Source of the DNA: Pseudofulvibacter geojedonensis
GTDB lineage: Bacteria > Bacteroidota > Bacteroidia > Flavobacteriales > Flavobacteriaceae
Length of the DNA stretch: 64,000 bases
NCBI RefSeq assembly: GCF_042675745.1
Contig: NZ_JBHTJM010000002.1
Span: 62,001-126,000 of the forward strand
Reading direction: 5' to 3'
This document shows, one piece after another, positions 26,840 to 36,524 of this stretch; positions within the stretch are counted from its first letter, which is position 1; every line of letters begins with the position of its first letter. The notes under the pieces are model-generated. The model was not told the origin of the DNA. It saw nothing but the letters and a program-made list of their open reading frames with translations, and made no database searches. A program made the translations under genes and the position numbers.

Positions 26840-27838
26840 CTATAATAAATCTTCTTCATTCAAAAAGCTCCATTTAGGCATTGATTGCTTTAGCTTTTTT
26901 CCTATTATTGTCTTATAATCGCTAGCTAATATACCATATCCCTTCGGCTTTTTAGTTTCTAAATCTGAAAAAGTTATTATATGGCCAGCAGGTAAGTCTT
27001 TATTGATAGCTAATGATTTTTCAAATATTTGCTTTAAAGTAGCATACTCTGAATTATCTGCCTTATCTATTGGATTTGTCAGTGCTCTTTCTATATTTCT
27101 AACTGCTCCTACCAATTTGGTGGTTTCATCTATTGTTAAAGATGATTTTGCATCTGGTCCAAACATTTCTTTATTAAAAACTACATGGAACTCTAAAATT
27201 TCTGCTCCTAAAGCTGTAGCTGCTATACAAGCTTCTTGTGACGCTGAATGATCTGAAAAACCTATAGAAACTTGATACCTTTCCTTTAATTCTTGAATTA
27301 CATTTAATCCAAACTGTTCTGGAGAAGTTGGGTAAGATGTTGTACATTGTAATATAGAGTATAATACATTTCTTTCTTTTAAAAACTGTACTGTAGCGTC
27401 TAATTCCTTGTACGAACTCATTCCAGATGAAATAATAACGGGTTTTCCTGTTCGAGCTATTTTTTCTAATAATACAAAGTTATTTACTTCTCCAGATCCA
27501 ACTTTATATCTTTTAACACCAACTTCTTCTAATAAATCTACTGCAGCATTACTAAACGGAGAACTCATAAACTCTAGCCCTGCCTCATCACAATGCGCTT
27601 TTAAACCTTTCCATTGCTGCAAAGTAAATTCCATACGTTTCCAATAATCCATTCTAGAATCATCTTGTTTAGAAAACTTAACTCTAAATGGCTCAAAAAT
27701 GCTACTCTCTGCTTCAGCTATATGAGTTTGAAATTTTATAGCGTTTGCTCCTGTTTTGGCAACAGCATCTATATAGGCATGAGCCATACCTAAACTACCG
27801 TCATGCGCTTGAGCTATTTCTGCTATTATTAATGTCAT
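26840..27838 (-). CDS. neuB: N-acetylneuraminate synthase family (NeuB/LegI-like)
   Basis: Condenses a ManNAc-type sugar with phosphoenolpyruvate to give a nine-carbon nonulosonic acid. The TIM-barrel part runs from IIAEIAQAHDGSLGMAH through AIKFQTH, YKVGSGEVNN, ISSGMSSYKEL, QCTTSYPTSPEQFGLN and GFSDHSAS, then a C-terminal SAF domain (DLPAGHIITFSDLETKKP) follows. The start is set at 27838 (MTLIIAEIAQ, 332 residues): the ATG at 27886 would add 16 residues not seen in the family and would overlap the upstream gene by 38 bases, while 27838 leaves a 10-base gap. Confidence 0.92.
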   Translation of the reverse strand: MTLIIAEIAQAHDGSLGMAHAYIDAVAKTGANAIKFQTHIAEAESSIFEPFRVKFSKQDDSRMDYWKRMEFTLQQWKGLKAHCDEAGLEFMSSPFSNAAVDLLEEVGVKRYKVGSGEVNNFVLLEKIARTGKPVIISSGMSSYKELDATVQFLKERNVLYSILQCTTSYPTSPEQFGLNVIQELKERYQVSIGFSDHSASQEACIAATALGAEILEFHVVFNKEMFGPDAKSSLTIDETTKLVGAVRNIERALTNPIDKADNSEYATLKQIFEKSLAINKDLPAGHIITFSDLETKKPKGYGILASDYKTIIGKKLKQSMPKWSFLNEEDLL

Positions 27839-27848
27839 ATTTAAAAAT

Positions 27849-29135
27849 TTAAGGCCAATTATATTGGGCTGGACTTTTGGGTTCAACTTCTATTTTTCCT
27901 GATTTCCATAAAAATCTATCATATGCATAATTAGATATATCTAATGTTGCCTGATATATATATTCTTCAGACATTTTATATATTACCTCTTGACGCTTAA
28001 TATAAAAACTTTTTAACCAAAGTTCATCTTTTAAGTTTTTATAGGTCTGTTCTAATTTATTAAAAATATCATTTTCAATTTCCTGGTAACCTGATAAAGA
28101 CCCGTACTCTTTTATAACTGAGTCCATTACCGAGTTTTGATATGTAACTCCAAAAATAGGTACTCCAAACGAAATAGCTTCTGCAAATTTTCCTTTTAAT
28201 AAATCTTGATGAGTGATTGCGTCTAACACCAAAACACAATCAGCAGTAGCGGTTATTTTAAGAACTTCTTCTCTGCTCAACTTAAACAAAATTTTCACGT
28301 TAGGTATCGCTTCTCTTAACCACTGAATAGAGGAATCATCATATTGAGAAAGTATAAATGTAAACTCTATTTCTTTTGCTGCTTCAGTTTTACAAAAACG
28401 TTGTAATCCGCTATTAAATTCTTCAGTAAAAGCACTTTTATAAAAAGTTCCTGTATAAATGTATTTTAATTTTTTATTATTTTGATTTTTTATTCCTCCT
28501 TTATATAGCGAATTTTGATTAGCCATAGCATGAGGTATCACAAAACATCTATTTTTATCTAACTTATATTTTTCTGCCATATACATGGCTAACCTATGAG
28601 ATGGAAATGTCCAACATTGGGTTTGATCTTTATAATCCGTTAGTATTTTTCCCTCTGTTAACTTTTCTCCATCTTCCTTTACTGAAAATGGATCATTTAT
28701 ATTGATAATTAATGGCGTGTTTTCTTTTTGGGGAATTGGTAATAATGAAAAGACTGGTAAAACTCTAGACCAAATAACTTGATCTGATATTTCTAAATTA
28801 GGTTTTAGTTTATTTCGTTGGAATTTTATCCACAAAAACTGATAGAGTGAATCAACTTTTTCTGAACCAAAAAATCGTTTAAAAAACTTGTTAAGTATTT
28901 TATAGGTCACACCTATAAAACTGGACTTATTTGCTTTGTAATATTTATAGATAAAATATAAATACTTAGACAACTTAGTAACTTGGCTTTTATGTATAGT
29001 TTTATGAGATGAAATAACTTTGGTTTCTACTCCATTTTTCTCTAATACATCAATCCAATTTTTGTTTACAATACCTTCACTAGAAGCTATCTCTGGATAA
29101 ACTGCATATGCACTAATAATGAGTCTTTTAATCAC
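27849..29135 (-). CDS. Diverged GT-B glycosyltransferase-like protein
   Basis: A 428-residue protein with the layout of a GT4-like transferase, but poorly conserved. The N-terminus RLIISAYAVYPEIASSEGIV is the acceptor-loop position. INPFS-like NINDPFSVKEDGE and CFVIPHAMANQ lead to a second Rossmann half starting KYIYTGTFYKSAFTEE, and LKGKFAEAISFGVPIFGVTY replaces the usual ExxxxGxP donor motif. It ends in an unusual Pro/Lys-rich tail (EVEPKSPAQYNWP). Donor and acceptor are unknown. NeuB follows after 10 bases. Confidence 0.7.
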   Translation of the reverse strand: MIKRLIISAYAVYPEIASSEGIVNKNWIDVLEKNGVETKVISSHKTIHKSQVTKLSKYLYFIYKYYKANKSSFIGVTYKILNKFFKRFFGSEKVDSLYQFLWIKFQRNKLKPNLEISDQVIWSRVLPVFSLLPIPQKENTPLIININDPFSVKEDGEKLTEGKILTDYKDQTQCWTFPSHRLAMYMAEKYKLDKNRCFVIPHAMANQNSLYKGGIKNQNNKKLKYIYTGTFYKSAFTEEFNSGLQRFCKTEAAKEIEFTFILSQYDDSSIQWLREAIPNVKILFKLSREEVLKITATADCVLVLDAITHQDLLKGKFAEAISFGVPIFGVTYQNSVMDSVIKEYGSLSGYQEIENDIFNKLEQTYKNLKDELWLKSFYIKRQEVIYKMSEEYIYQATLDISNYAYDRFLWKSGKIEVEPKSPAQYNWP

Positions 29136-29138
29136 TGG

Positions 29139-30233
29139 TTATTGTTTAACATTTGAACTTTCTACTACAGCAAACTTCTTTTTAATTTTTAAGAAAGGAA
29201 TTTCAATATAACGATATGATAATTTTGCCACAACTATTGTTATTAACAAAGTAAGAATGTGTACTAAAAAATAATTTATTCCCACCCCTTTAAAAAGATA
29301 AACTAGTACATAAATAACTGTTAAATGGTAAATATAAATTCCGTATGAAATTTGACCTATGAAATTAAAAACTTTATTCTCTAAAGATATTAAGGTTTTA
29401 CTATTGGTAGCTACGTTTAAAATAATTATCAGATAAAATATAGAATTAATTTCTGAATCAATAATTGTGTAAAAATGTATTGGTTTCACTAAACACGAAT
29501 AGAGTAAAATTCCCCAAGCTAATAATTGGATCTCTTTTCTATAGACAAGGCTTAATATTTTTTTCTTATTAAATACCAAATAAGCACCCATAGCTCCTAA
29601 AGCCATAATATTTAATCTCCAATGATAAAAGAACGATACTAAACTTGGCATTTTTACCGAAAACAGTTTAAAGCAAACAATTTTAACAATTAAAACCGCC
29701 AAATAAAACCAAATGAAAACTTTTAAATAATTAGATGCTCGTTTAATTATATGAGGCCATATTAAATAAAACTGTTCTTCAACTCCTATAGACCAAAGAG
29801 GGTTAATAGAGGTTATTGCTATTTTTAAAGCATACGCTACATTAGCTAACATAAATATATATAAAACAGTACTTTCTAAAGCATAATTTACTTTAGGAAT
29901 AATTTCAAAATGCATTAAAATTAATGTTAGGAATGTTATGATATAATAAATAGGCCATATTCTATACACTCTACGCAAATAGAACTTTTTAAAGTTAATT
30001 GTTCCTGTTTTTTCTTTTTCTGCAAATAATAAATAAGTAATTAAAAAACCGCTTAAAACAAAGAATATATCTACAGCTCTTGAAGCCATTCCGGTATTAT
30101 AAAAACCTTTAGGAATAACACCAAACAAACTAACAAACCTATCAGTATGCCAAATAACAACTAGTAAAGAAGCTATTGCTCTTATACCATTAAGTCCTTT
30201 AAAATAAATTGGTTTATCACTACTCATTTGCAA
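29139..30233 (-). CDS. Acyltransferase family 3 (OafA/YrhL-type) membrane protein
   Basis: A 364-residue membrane acyltransferase. The canonical N-terminus LNGIRAIASLLVVIWHTDRF with catalytic-type His, SGFLITYLLFAEKEKTGTIN, KFYLRRVYRIWPIYYIITF and NPLWSIGVEEQFYLIWP are all present, with about ten membrane spans. It should O-acylate a sugar of the polysaccharide. The start could also be the Met two codons further on; both overlap the upstream gene. Its C-terminus (FLKIKKKFAVVESSNVKQ) resembles the orphan fragment at 40723-40791. Confidence 0.91.
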   Translation of the reverse strand: MQMSSDKPIYFKGLNGIRAIASLLVVIWHTDRFVSLFGVIPKGFYNTGMASRAVDIFFVLSGFLITYLLFAEKEKTGTINFKKFYLRRVYRIWPIYYIITFLTLILMHFEIIPKVNYALESTVLYIFMLANVAYALKIAITSINPLWSIGVEEQFYLIWPHIIKRASNYLKVFIWFYLAVLIVKIVCFKLFSVKMPSLVSFFYHWRLNIMALGAMGAYLVFNKKKILSLVYRKEIQLLAWGILLYSCLVKPIHFYTIIDSEINSIFYLIIILNVATNSKTLISLENKVFNFIGQISYGIYIYHLTVIYVLVYLFKGVGINYFLVHILTLLITIVVAKLSYRYIEIPFLKIKKKFAVVESSNVKQ

Positions 30234-31470
30234 ATATTGGAGCTAAAGTTTTTCCTAAATGCTCTATACTCAAATAATCATCTAAATCTGCTCTATTTAA
30301 TTTTAAGTCATTAGAGCTTTTACCCCATTGCAAATATAATTTTTCAATTAAAATTGCAATTAATCTAGCATCATCTATTTCAGCTATATAAGGGTAATCG
30401 TCTTTTAACAATCGTTTAGTTTCACTATAAAAAGGGCCTAATAATAAAATAGGCTTATTAGCTTTTACACAATGTGTAAACTTAGCTGGTAAAAAAGGAC
30501 TTATCTCAGATTTCGCTTCTAAAATAATATTTACACTGGCATTCTTTTGAATTGTATATACCTCATCAAAAGGAACAGATCCCTTACTCCAAAAAACATT
30601 ATCGTTCAGTTCATTTTCAAGAAAATTTTGATGATAACTTGCTGGCCCTAACAACAATAGAATAGAATCATCTTTTGCTTGGGGATTATTTTGTAAAAAC
30701 ATTTTGTAACCAGCTATTAAACCTCTAGGATCTCTTTTAGACATTAAGTTACCAGCATGCAATAAGGTAAATTTGTCTAGGCTAAAGTAGCTTGGTAAGC
30801 TTTTTTCACCTTTAACTTCTACTCCCTGATGAGGTATAACCATTCCTGTTTTTAAAAAATTAGGAAAATAACTTCCCATCCATTCTTTTAGTAACAAGCT
30901 TGGAAAAGCACTATACTTCGCTTTTTCTGAAACTTTTCTAAAAAAAGACTCTTTATACCGATGTCCTTTCTCAACCCAATTGTAAGGTCTTGGATAATAA
31001 TGAAAAGGATATGGGTCATGCACATATGCCATCCACTTATTATATAAATTAGGAAAACGCAACATTGCATGGTGAGGTCTAAAACTTGCTCCTTTACTTA
31101 AGGTTAATATTAAATCTTCGTTAGAAGAATACTTTTTTATAGCCTTACTAATACTTTTGCTATCATTAAAAAAGGTAAAAGAATGTCCGAATATATTTTC
31201 TAAAAAAACTGACATATTTATTTTTAATAATCGACTTATAACTCGTTGAGTTCTACTCAAAACATATGTACAACTAGCTTTCCTTTCTTTAATAGAAATA
31301 GTTCTTATAGAATCTCCTAACTGTATATTCTTGCGTGTATAATGTAGTACTGTAACAATATAATTTAATGCGGCCAAGTTTTTTATTAAAGCTACATTTA
31401 CCTTAGAGCCACTACTATCGTTTACATCTATAGATTCTACAACAACTAATATCTTTTTTTTTGTAGGCAC
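30220..31470 (-). CDS. Glycosyltransferase family 4-like protein
   Basis: A 416-residue GT-B-type transferase. VVESIDVNDSSGSKVNVALI occupies the acceptor-loop site, AYVHDPYPFHYYPRPYN is a conserved block of a GT4 subgroup, and the second half starts with FTLLHAGNLMSKRDPRGLIA. The donor site is atypical (EAKSEISPFLPAKFTHCVKA), with a Glu and a Lys in the expected area. It overlaps the acyltransferase gene by 14 bases. The substrate is unknown. Confidence 0.77.
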   Translation of the reverse strand: MPTKKKILVVVESIDVNDSSGSKVNVALIKNLAALNYIVTVLHYTRKNIQLGDSIRTISIKERKASCTYVLSRTQRVISRLLKINMSVFLENIFGHSFTFFNDSKSISKAIKKYSSNEDLILTLSKGASFRPHHAMLRFPNLYNKWMAYVHDPYPFHYYPRPYNWVEKGHRYKESFFRKVSEKAKYSAFPSLLLKEWMGSYFPNFLKTGMVIPHQGVEVKGEKSLPSYFSLDKFTLLHAGNLMSKRDPRGLIAGYKMFLQNNPQAKDDSILLLLGPASYHQNFLENELNDNVFWSKGSVPFDEVYTIQKNASVNIILEAKSEISPFLPAKFTHCVKANKPILLLGPFYSETKRLLKDDYPYIAEIDDARLIAILIEKLYLQWGKSSNDLKLNRADLDDYLSIEHLGKTLAPIFANE

Positions 31471-31471
31471 A

Positions 31472-32407
31472 CTATTTATTTTTTAAACTCTTTAACATTG
31501 ATTTTGCTCTTTTCCAGATTGGAAATATAAGGTATTTGATTTTAACCTTACTGGAGTCTTTACTTCCTAACCCCATTAATTTAATTAACTCAATTAGAAG
31601 TTTTTTATCTCTATAAGCAATAGCACAGTTTAAAAAGTAACTTTGCAATATTGTTGAAAGCTTATTCTTCTTTTTTAAATTTTGAGCAACTAAATAAATT
31701 GCCTTTTTTTTAGAGTTAACCCTAATAGGATCATTATTCCAAAACTCTCCTGTGTTTGATGCAATATGTTTTCTGTTAAAATACAGTTCGGGATTAATTA
31801 TTATTCCTTTGGTATCATTACTAAAAATCCTTTGGTAACACTCCCATTCTTCTGCATACATTAAACTTTCATTAAATCTGATATCTTTAAAGCATTCTCT
31901 TTTCCATAATACTGTACAAGAAGCAATCCCTATTTTATTTAATACCATTTGTTCCAAAAAATTTTCTTTAGTATTTACTAAATCAAAACCTTGAATCTTT
32001 TTAAAATTGTAATCAAACTTTTCTGTAAATGATTTCTTTTTATAATGGCAAAAATCTCTTTTAGAAGAAACAAGACTAGCTACTGTTACTTCTAAGGCTT
32101 GAGGATGAATGATATCATCATCATCAAAAAAAACAATAAAATCTCCTGTAACTTTATCTAAACCAAAATTTCTGGCACCTGGAAGCCCCTTTCCATATTT
32201 ATTGGTTCTCTTAAAAAACTGAAAACGATCGTCTTTTTCTATAAAACTTAATACTACTTCTTGTGTATTATCTGTTCCTCCATCATCAACAATAATACAC
32301 TCCCAATTTTCATGTGTTTGTTTTTTTATACTGGCTAAAGTTTCTACAATATAATGCGCTCTATTGTAGGTAGCCATTATTATAGATACTTTATTTATGT
32401 TCATCAA
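31472..32407 (-). CDS. Glycosyltransferase family 2 protein
   Basis: A 311-residue GT2 enzyme. SIIMATYNRAHYIVETLASI opens the GT-A domain, VDDGGTDNTQEVV is the nucleotide-binding Asp site, and the metal-binding motif is FFDDDDIIHPQALE. The charged C-terminal part has no membrane span. It overlaps the upstream GT4 by 17 bases. Two adjacent Met codons leave the start uncertain by one residue. Confidence 0.9.
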   Translation of the reverse strand: MMNINKVSIIMATYNRAHYIVETLASIKKQTHENWECIIVDDGGTDNTQEVVLSFIEKDDRFQFFKRTNKYGKGLPGARNFGLDKVTGDFIVFFDDDDIIHPQALEVTVASLVSSKRDFCHYKKKSFTEKFDYNFKKIQGFDLVNTKENFLEQMVLNKIGIASCTVLWKRECFKDIRFNESLMYAEEWECYQRIFSNDTKGIIINPELYFNRKHIASNTGEFWNNDPIRVNSKKKAIYLVAQNLKKKNKLSTILQSYFLNCAIAYRDKKLLIELIKLMGLGSKDSSKVKIKYLIFPIWKRAKSMLKSLKNK

Positions 32408-33554
32408 TAATTTTATTGTAAAAATTTAAGGTATTATCAACCATTTGACTTACTGAAAATTTATCTACTATCGTTTTTCTAGCTCTTAAAGCTACCTGAT
32501 CGGTATTATTTTTAAAAATAATATTAATTAGCTTTACAAAATCTTCCTTTGAGCTTGCAATATAACCATTTTCATTATTAGAAATGATTTCTTTAGACAC
32601 CTCTATGTTAGAAACTATAACTGGTTTTTGCATAGCCATGGCTTCTAGAAAAGAAAAAGGAAAATTCTCTCCTTTAGTAGGAAAAACAAAAACATGAGCT
32701 TTATTTAATATTTCTGGAAGCAAGGCTCTATCTACTACCCCATAATAGGTAGTTCTTAATAATGCTTCTTTAGAAAACAGTGATTTTAAATTATCGAAAT
32801 ATTTTTGCCCTTTACCTATTAGGTGCAAACTGGCTTTTGGAGTTGTTTTAATAAGTTCATTAAAAATAAAGACTAATTCTTTCAACCCTTTATTATCTGC
32901 TAAAGTTCCAAAATAAAAAATAGATTGCTCTATTTTACTTATTTGAGTATTAGGGCAAAAAAAATCAGTGTTTATTCCGTTATAAATTACCTTAATATTA
33001 TTTTTATTAAATACCTCGTTATTAATTTTTCTAGAATATTGAGAAACAGCAATAATGTTATGAAATCTTTTAAACGCTTTTTGTTCTAGCTTTAAAATAG
33101 CATCATCAAAAAGAGAAATGCCAAAATACTTTTTTAACACATTTGCAGAGCCATGGCATCTAATTATGACTGGCAATTCTATTTTATCTAAATAAAGAAA
33201 ATTTGCTCTATAATCCCATGTTTCAATTATATCTATTTTTTTTCCCTTTATGAATCTTTTTAATTGTTTAGCCCACAAAAATCTATCAAAATCACCTTTT
33301 AAATAATTATACTTGGCTACCGGCAATGTTCTTTTTGCTATTTTAAGTAATAAATTGCTTTTTATGTTTTTATTAAAACTCACAAAAACTCCTTCGTCTG
33401 AAAATGATATCGCTTCTTTTCCAAATCCAAAAACATACACTTTGTGACCTTTTTTTACCAACTCTTTTGCTAGAATCTTAAAAAAAGTTCCTGCACCACC
33501 TGAAGCCTTAAGTTTAGGGTGATTGTATTCTGAAGTAAACAATAAAATATTCAT
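32391..33554 (-). CDS. Glycosyltransferase family 4 protein
   Basis: A 387-residue GT4 enzyme. The acceptor loop is HPKLKASGGAGTFFKILAKE near residue 13, VIRCHGSANVLKKYF follows, VIYNGINTDFFCPN leads to the second half, and the donor motif PTKGENFPFSFLEAMAMQKP begins near residue 292. It lies 14 bases after one GT2 gene and overlaps the next by 17 bases. The substrate is unknown. Confidence 0.9.
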   Translation of the reverse strand: MNILLFTSEYNHPKLKASGGAGTFFKILAKELVKKGHKVYVFGFGKEAISFSDEGVFVSFNKNIKSNLLLKIAKRTLPVAKYNYLKGDFDRFLWAKQLKRFIKGKKIDIIETWDYRANFLYLDKIELPVIIRCHGSANVLKKYFGISLFDDAILKLEQKAFKRFHNIIAVSQYSRKINNEVFNKNNIKVIYNGINTDFFCPNTQISKIEQSIFYFGTLADNKGLKELVFIFNELIKTTPKASLHLIGKGQKYFDNLKSLFSKEALLRTTYYGVVDRALLPEILNKAHVFVFPTKGENFPFSFLEAMAMQKPVIVSNIEVSKEIISNNENGYIASSKEDFVKLINIIFKNNTDQVALRARKTIVDKFSVSQMVDNTLNFYNKIIDEHK

Positions 33555-33568
33555 AACTTCTGAAATAA

Positions 33569-34570
33569 TTATTGCATTAACTTATTAATTATCCTAAACA
33601 AACCAAACCCTTTTATTTTATAAGCTTTTAATAAAATATCTGTTACTATAGAAAATCTAATTTTTTCACTTTTAGTCAAATAATTCTGTTTTATTAAATA
33701 CCTTAAAATCTTTTTATTTTGCTCAAACAATAAAGGCATCTCTACTAACACATACGTTTTAAAGAACTTTTTGTAATTCATTAAAAAACTACGTTTTAGC
33801 GTCTCTTTTTTTTCATTAGAATTAGTAGATCCAATTATATTTTTATCAAATAATAAGCAATAATTATAAAACGAATCTCCTGCTTTTTGAAGAAAGGTTT
33901 TTGTTTTTCTTTTAGTTACATAGTTTTCATCATTCCTATAAAAACAATCTATTATAGGGTATAATTGATAGGAATTAGAAAAATATGTAGCTCGTAAGCC
34001 TAATTCTAAATCTGTAAATATTTTCAGTGATTCACTAAACCCTCCTATTTTTTTAACAAAATCGGCTTTGTATATAGGACAAGTAATTTGCCATTCACTT
34101 CTCATTCTTAAAAAAGAATTAAAGATCTCTTTATGAGACATTAAATTCTGTTTCCCTTGCTTTAATTTTAAATCTGGTATTTCCTCATGGAATATTTCCA
34201 TCTGAAAAACTAAAAAATCAAATTGAGGAGTTTCTTTAAAACACATTACCCTATTTTCAAGCGAATCGAATGCTAACAAATCATCCGAATCTAGAAAAAT
34301 AATATACTTCCCTTTTGATTTTTTAATTCCTATATTTCTACAAGATGAAGATCCTTTTACTGCTTGCTCTGGTCTATTATAATACCTAAACCTACTGTCT
34401 AGTTTTTTATAATGTTCTAAAACTATTAATGAATCGTCTGTAGACCCGTCATCAACTATAACACATTCCCAATTCTTATAAGATTGATTTAAAACACTAT
34501 TGAGCGTATCTTTAATGATATGCGCTCTATTATAACATGGGATTATTATTGAAACTTCAGGAGTAAACAT
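33569..34570 (-). CDS. Glycosyltransferase family 2 protein
   Basis: A 333-residue GT2 enzyme. It has SIIIPCYNRAHIIKDTLNSV at the N-terminus, IVDDGSTDDSLIVLEHY, the DxD-type site IFLDSDDLLAFDSLENR and a downstream GFSESLKIFTDLELGLRATY. The C-terminal third is basic and helical without a clear membrane span. It sits between the CatB-like acetyltransferase (6-base gap) and a GT4. No substrate can be named. Confidence 0.9.
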   Translation of the reverse strand: MFTPEVSIIIPCYNRAHIIKDTLNSVLNQSYKNWECVIVDDGSTDDSLIVLEHYKKLDSRFRYYNRPEQAVKGSSSCRNIGIKKSKGKYIIFLDSDDLLAFDSLENRVMCFKETPQFDFLVFQMEIFHEEIPDLKLKQGKQNLMSHKEIFNSFLRMRSEWQITCPIYKADFVKKIGGFSESLKIFTDLELGLRATYFSNSYQLYPIIDCFYRNDENYVTKRKTKTFLQKAGDSFYNYCLLFDKNIIGSTNSNEKKETLKRSFLMNYKKFFKTYVLVEMPLLFEQNKKILRYLIKQNYLTKSEKIRFSIVTDILLKAYKIKGFGLFRIINKLMQ

Positions 34571-34576
34571 TATTCC

Positions 34577-35359
34577 TTAATTGTTTATTTTATTTAAACT
34601 ATCTATTGTTAATTCTTCTTCAAAAAGAAATTTATTCTTTTCTATTTTTTCAATAGACCAATTCCACCATTCAAGCTCTTCAAGTTTATCTATAACCTCT
34701 TTTTCAAATCTATAAGTAATAACTTTAGCAGGAGATCCAGCAACAATACTATAGGCAGGAACATCTTTAGTTACAACACTATTTGCTGCAACTATTGCTC
34801 CATTATTAATGGTTAACCCTCCCAAAATAACACTATGAGCTCCTATCCATACATCATTTTTAATTTCAATATTTCCTTTACTTACTCTCTCATTAGACCA
34901 TTTTTCATTAAATAAATTTTGCCCTATAAAATAGGTCGTAATTTTTTTATAGTTATGATTAAATACCTGCATAGACACATTACGAGCAATAGAACAAAAG
35001 CTCCCAATTGAAACCTCTTGTTCTTTTCTGGTTATAATATCAATATTTGGTCCCCAAAGTGAGGAGTATTTATCTATTTTTATATTTCCAACTAAATTAC
35101 ACTTATACAACTTAGTATTTTCTTTTATTTCGCAATTTCCTTCTAATACAGCTTCTTCTATATAGGCTTTATTACCAATAGAACCCTTAAAAAAAAGAGT
35201 AGACTTTATAACCTTACTTTCATTTCCTAAAGTTACCTGATTAGATATTTTACTTCCTATTACTTTAGTAGATGATGGATAACTTATTGCTATAGAATTA
35301 AGTTTATCTAATTCCTTTTTTAAAGTCCTAATTATTTTATTTTTTATTCTAATAAGCAT
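34577..35359 (-). CDS. CatB-related hexapeptide O-acetyltransferase
   Basis: A 260-residue left-handed beta-helix acetyltransferase of the xenobiotic/CatB-like subgroup. An irregular beta-helix covers about residues 30-110, followed by IGSFCSIARNVSMQVFNHNY with the candidate catalytic His, and the strong terminal coils NDVWIGAHSVILGG, GAIVAANSVVTKDV and AYSIVAGSPAKVI. It probably acetylates a sugar of the repeat unit using acetyl-CoA. It follows the WecF-like gene by 10 bases. A longer N-terminal helix than usual is present. Confidence 0.87.
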   Translation of the reverse strand: MLIRIKNKIIRTLKKELDKLNSIAISYPSSTKVIGSKISNQVTLGNESKVIKSTLFFKGSIGNKAYIEEAVLEGNCEIKENTKLYKCNLVGNIKIDKYSSLWGPNIDIITRKEQEVSIGSFCSIARNVSMQVFNHNYKKITTYFIGQNLFNEKWSNERVSKGNIEIKNDVWIGAHSVILGGLTINNGAIVAANSVVTKDVPAYSIVAGSPAKVITYRFEKEVIDKLEELEWWNWSIEKIEKNKFLFEEELTIDSLNKINN

Positions 35360-35369
35360 TTAAAAAATA

Positions 35370-36521
35370 TTAATTGATCGTAGATATCACTGTTTTTAAC
35401 TCTTCTTCCAATACACTTGAAGACAGTATACCTAACAAAACATTTCTATTATGATCTATTTCTATCGTTTGTAATTGATTCTTAATATTTTGCTCATTAA
35501 AATCATTCTCATAACAATAAACATTTACTCCCTTCTCTTTTAAAAAATGATAAAAAGTATTTTTTTTACTTAAAAACACCTTTGCTCCCATCCAAATTAA
35601 CGCTATTGTATTCCCTACTGCTTGTTGTCTTCTGTTATTAAAAACAACTACTTTACATTTTTTTATTATGCTATTGTATTCATCTAAAGCCAAAAAGCTA
35701 GTCAATGGACTAAACTTTTCACCAAATAAACGCTCTCCAAACTCAAGTATTTCTTTTATATAATGGTTGTCTCCATAGCTTAAAGGAGCAACTATTTCTT
35801 TAAAATAAGAGTTACAATTCTCTAGTTTTTTAAAAGTATCTATATGGTTAGCATAAGGAACTCCTGAATGACCAATAAGTATATTGGTTTTATCTGCTTC
35901 TACAGCTAAGTCGTTTACATTTATTATTTCTTCTAGAGGATAATACCAAAAAGGGAAAAACTTTTTCTTATAACCTATAATTTTCTGAATATATTCATAT
36001 TCATTTTTAAAAGAGCTCCCTAAATAGTCAATTCTTTCCATGGCTAGTTTTTTTAGCTCATATTCAGAATAAGGCAATTTCTTTTTAAGTAATCTATAAT
36101 AAGGCCTGCTCCATTCTTTAAAACGAGTCTTAAATTCTCTTCTCTTTTGACCGTATTTACCGAACGTTATTTGATCATATAACATTTTATCCGGAAACAA
36201 TCTTTTATCATTATAAACCTCAAATCCAAAACATAACCAAACACATTTTACTTCTTTAGGTAAGTTTATTACTAAATTATAAAACCTAGGAACTAAACTA
36301 TGGAATATGACTAAATCTGAACTTTTAATAGTTGAAAAAATTTCGACTTCAGGAGAATTAACAATAACCTCGTTAATATTTTTTATTCTTTTTATTTTAT
36401 TTTCTCCATCATCTGTAAACACATAAAATACATTCTTTCTAGGCATTACCTTTTCAAATTGCCTAATTGCAGAATCTATAAATATTCTATCTTCTGCTAT
36501 ATGTATAACTCTGTTAACCAT
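35370..36521 (-). CDS. wecF: WecF-like TDP-Fuc4NAc transferase (GT56 type)
   Basis: A 383-residue protein similar to WecF (RffT), which in enterobacteria adds 4-acetamido-4,6-dideoxygalactose from its dTDP form to lipid-linked enterobacterial common antigen. The visible family blocks are NILIGHSGVPYANHIDTF (about residue 212), IVAPLSYGDNHYIKEIL, FGEKFSPLTSFLALDEY, VVFNNRRQQAVGNTIALIWM and KVFLSKKNTFYHFLKEKG. It lies 3 bases after the WecE-like aminotransferase, which would make its donor; that adjacency supports the assignment. The N-terminal 200 residues are more divergent. Confidence 0.8.
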   Translation of the reverse strand: MVNRVIHIAEDRIFIDSAIRQFEKVMPRKNVFYVFTDDGENKIKRIKNINEVIVNSPEVEIFSTIKSSDLVIFHSLVPRFYNLVINLPKEVKCVWLCFGFEVYNDKRLFPDKMLYDQITFGKYGQKRREFKTRFKEWSRPYYRLLKKKLPYSEYELKKLAMERIDYLGSSFKNEYEYIQKIIGYKKKFFPFWYYPLEEIINVNDLAVEADKTNILIGHSGVPYANHIDTFKKLENCNSYFKEIVAPLSYGDNHYIKEILEFGERLFGEKFSPLTSFLALDEYNSIIKKCKVVVFNNRRQQAVGNTIALIWMGAKVFLSKKNTFYHFLKEKGVNVYCYENDFNEQNIKNQLQTIEIDHNRNVLLGILSSSVLEEELKTVISTIN

Positions 36522-36524
36522 TAA

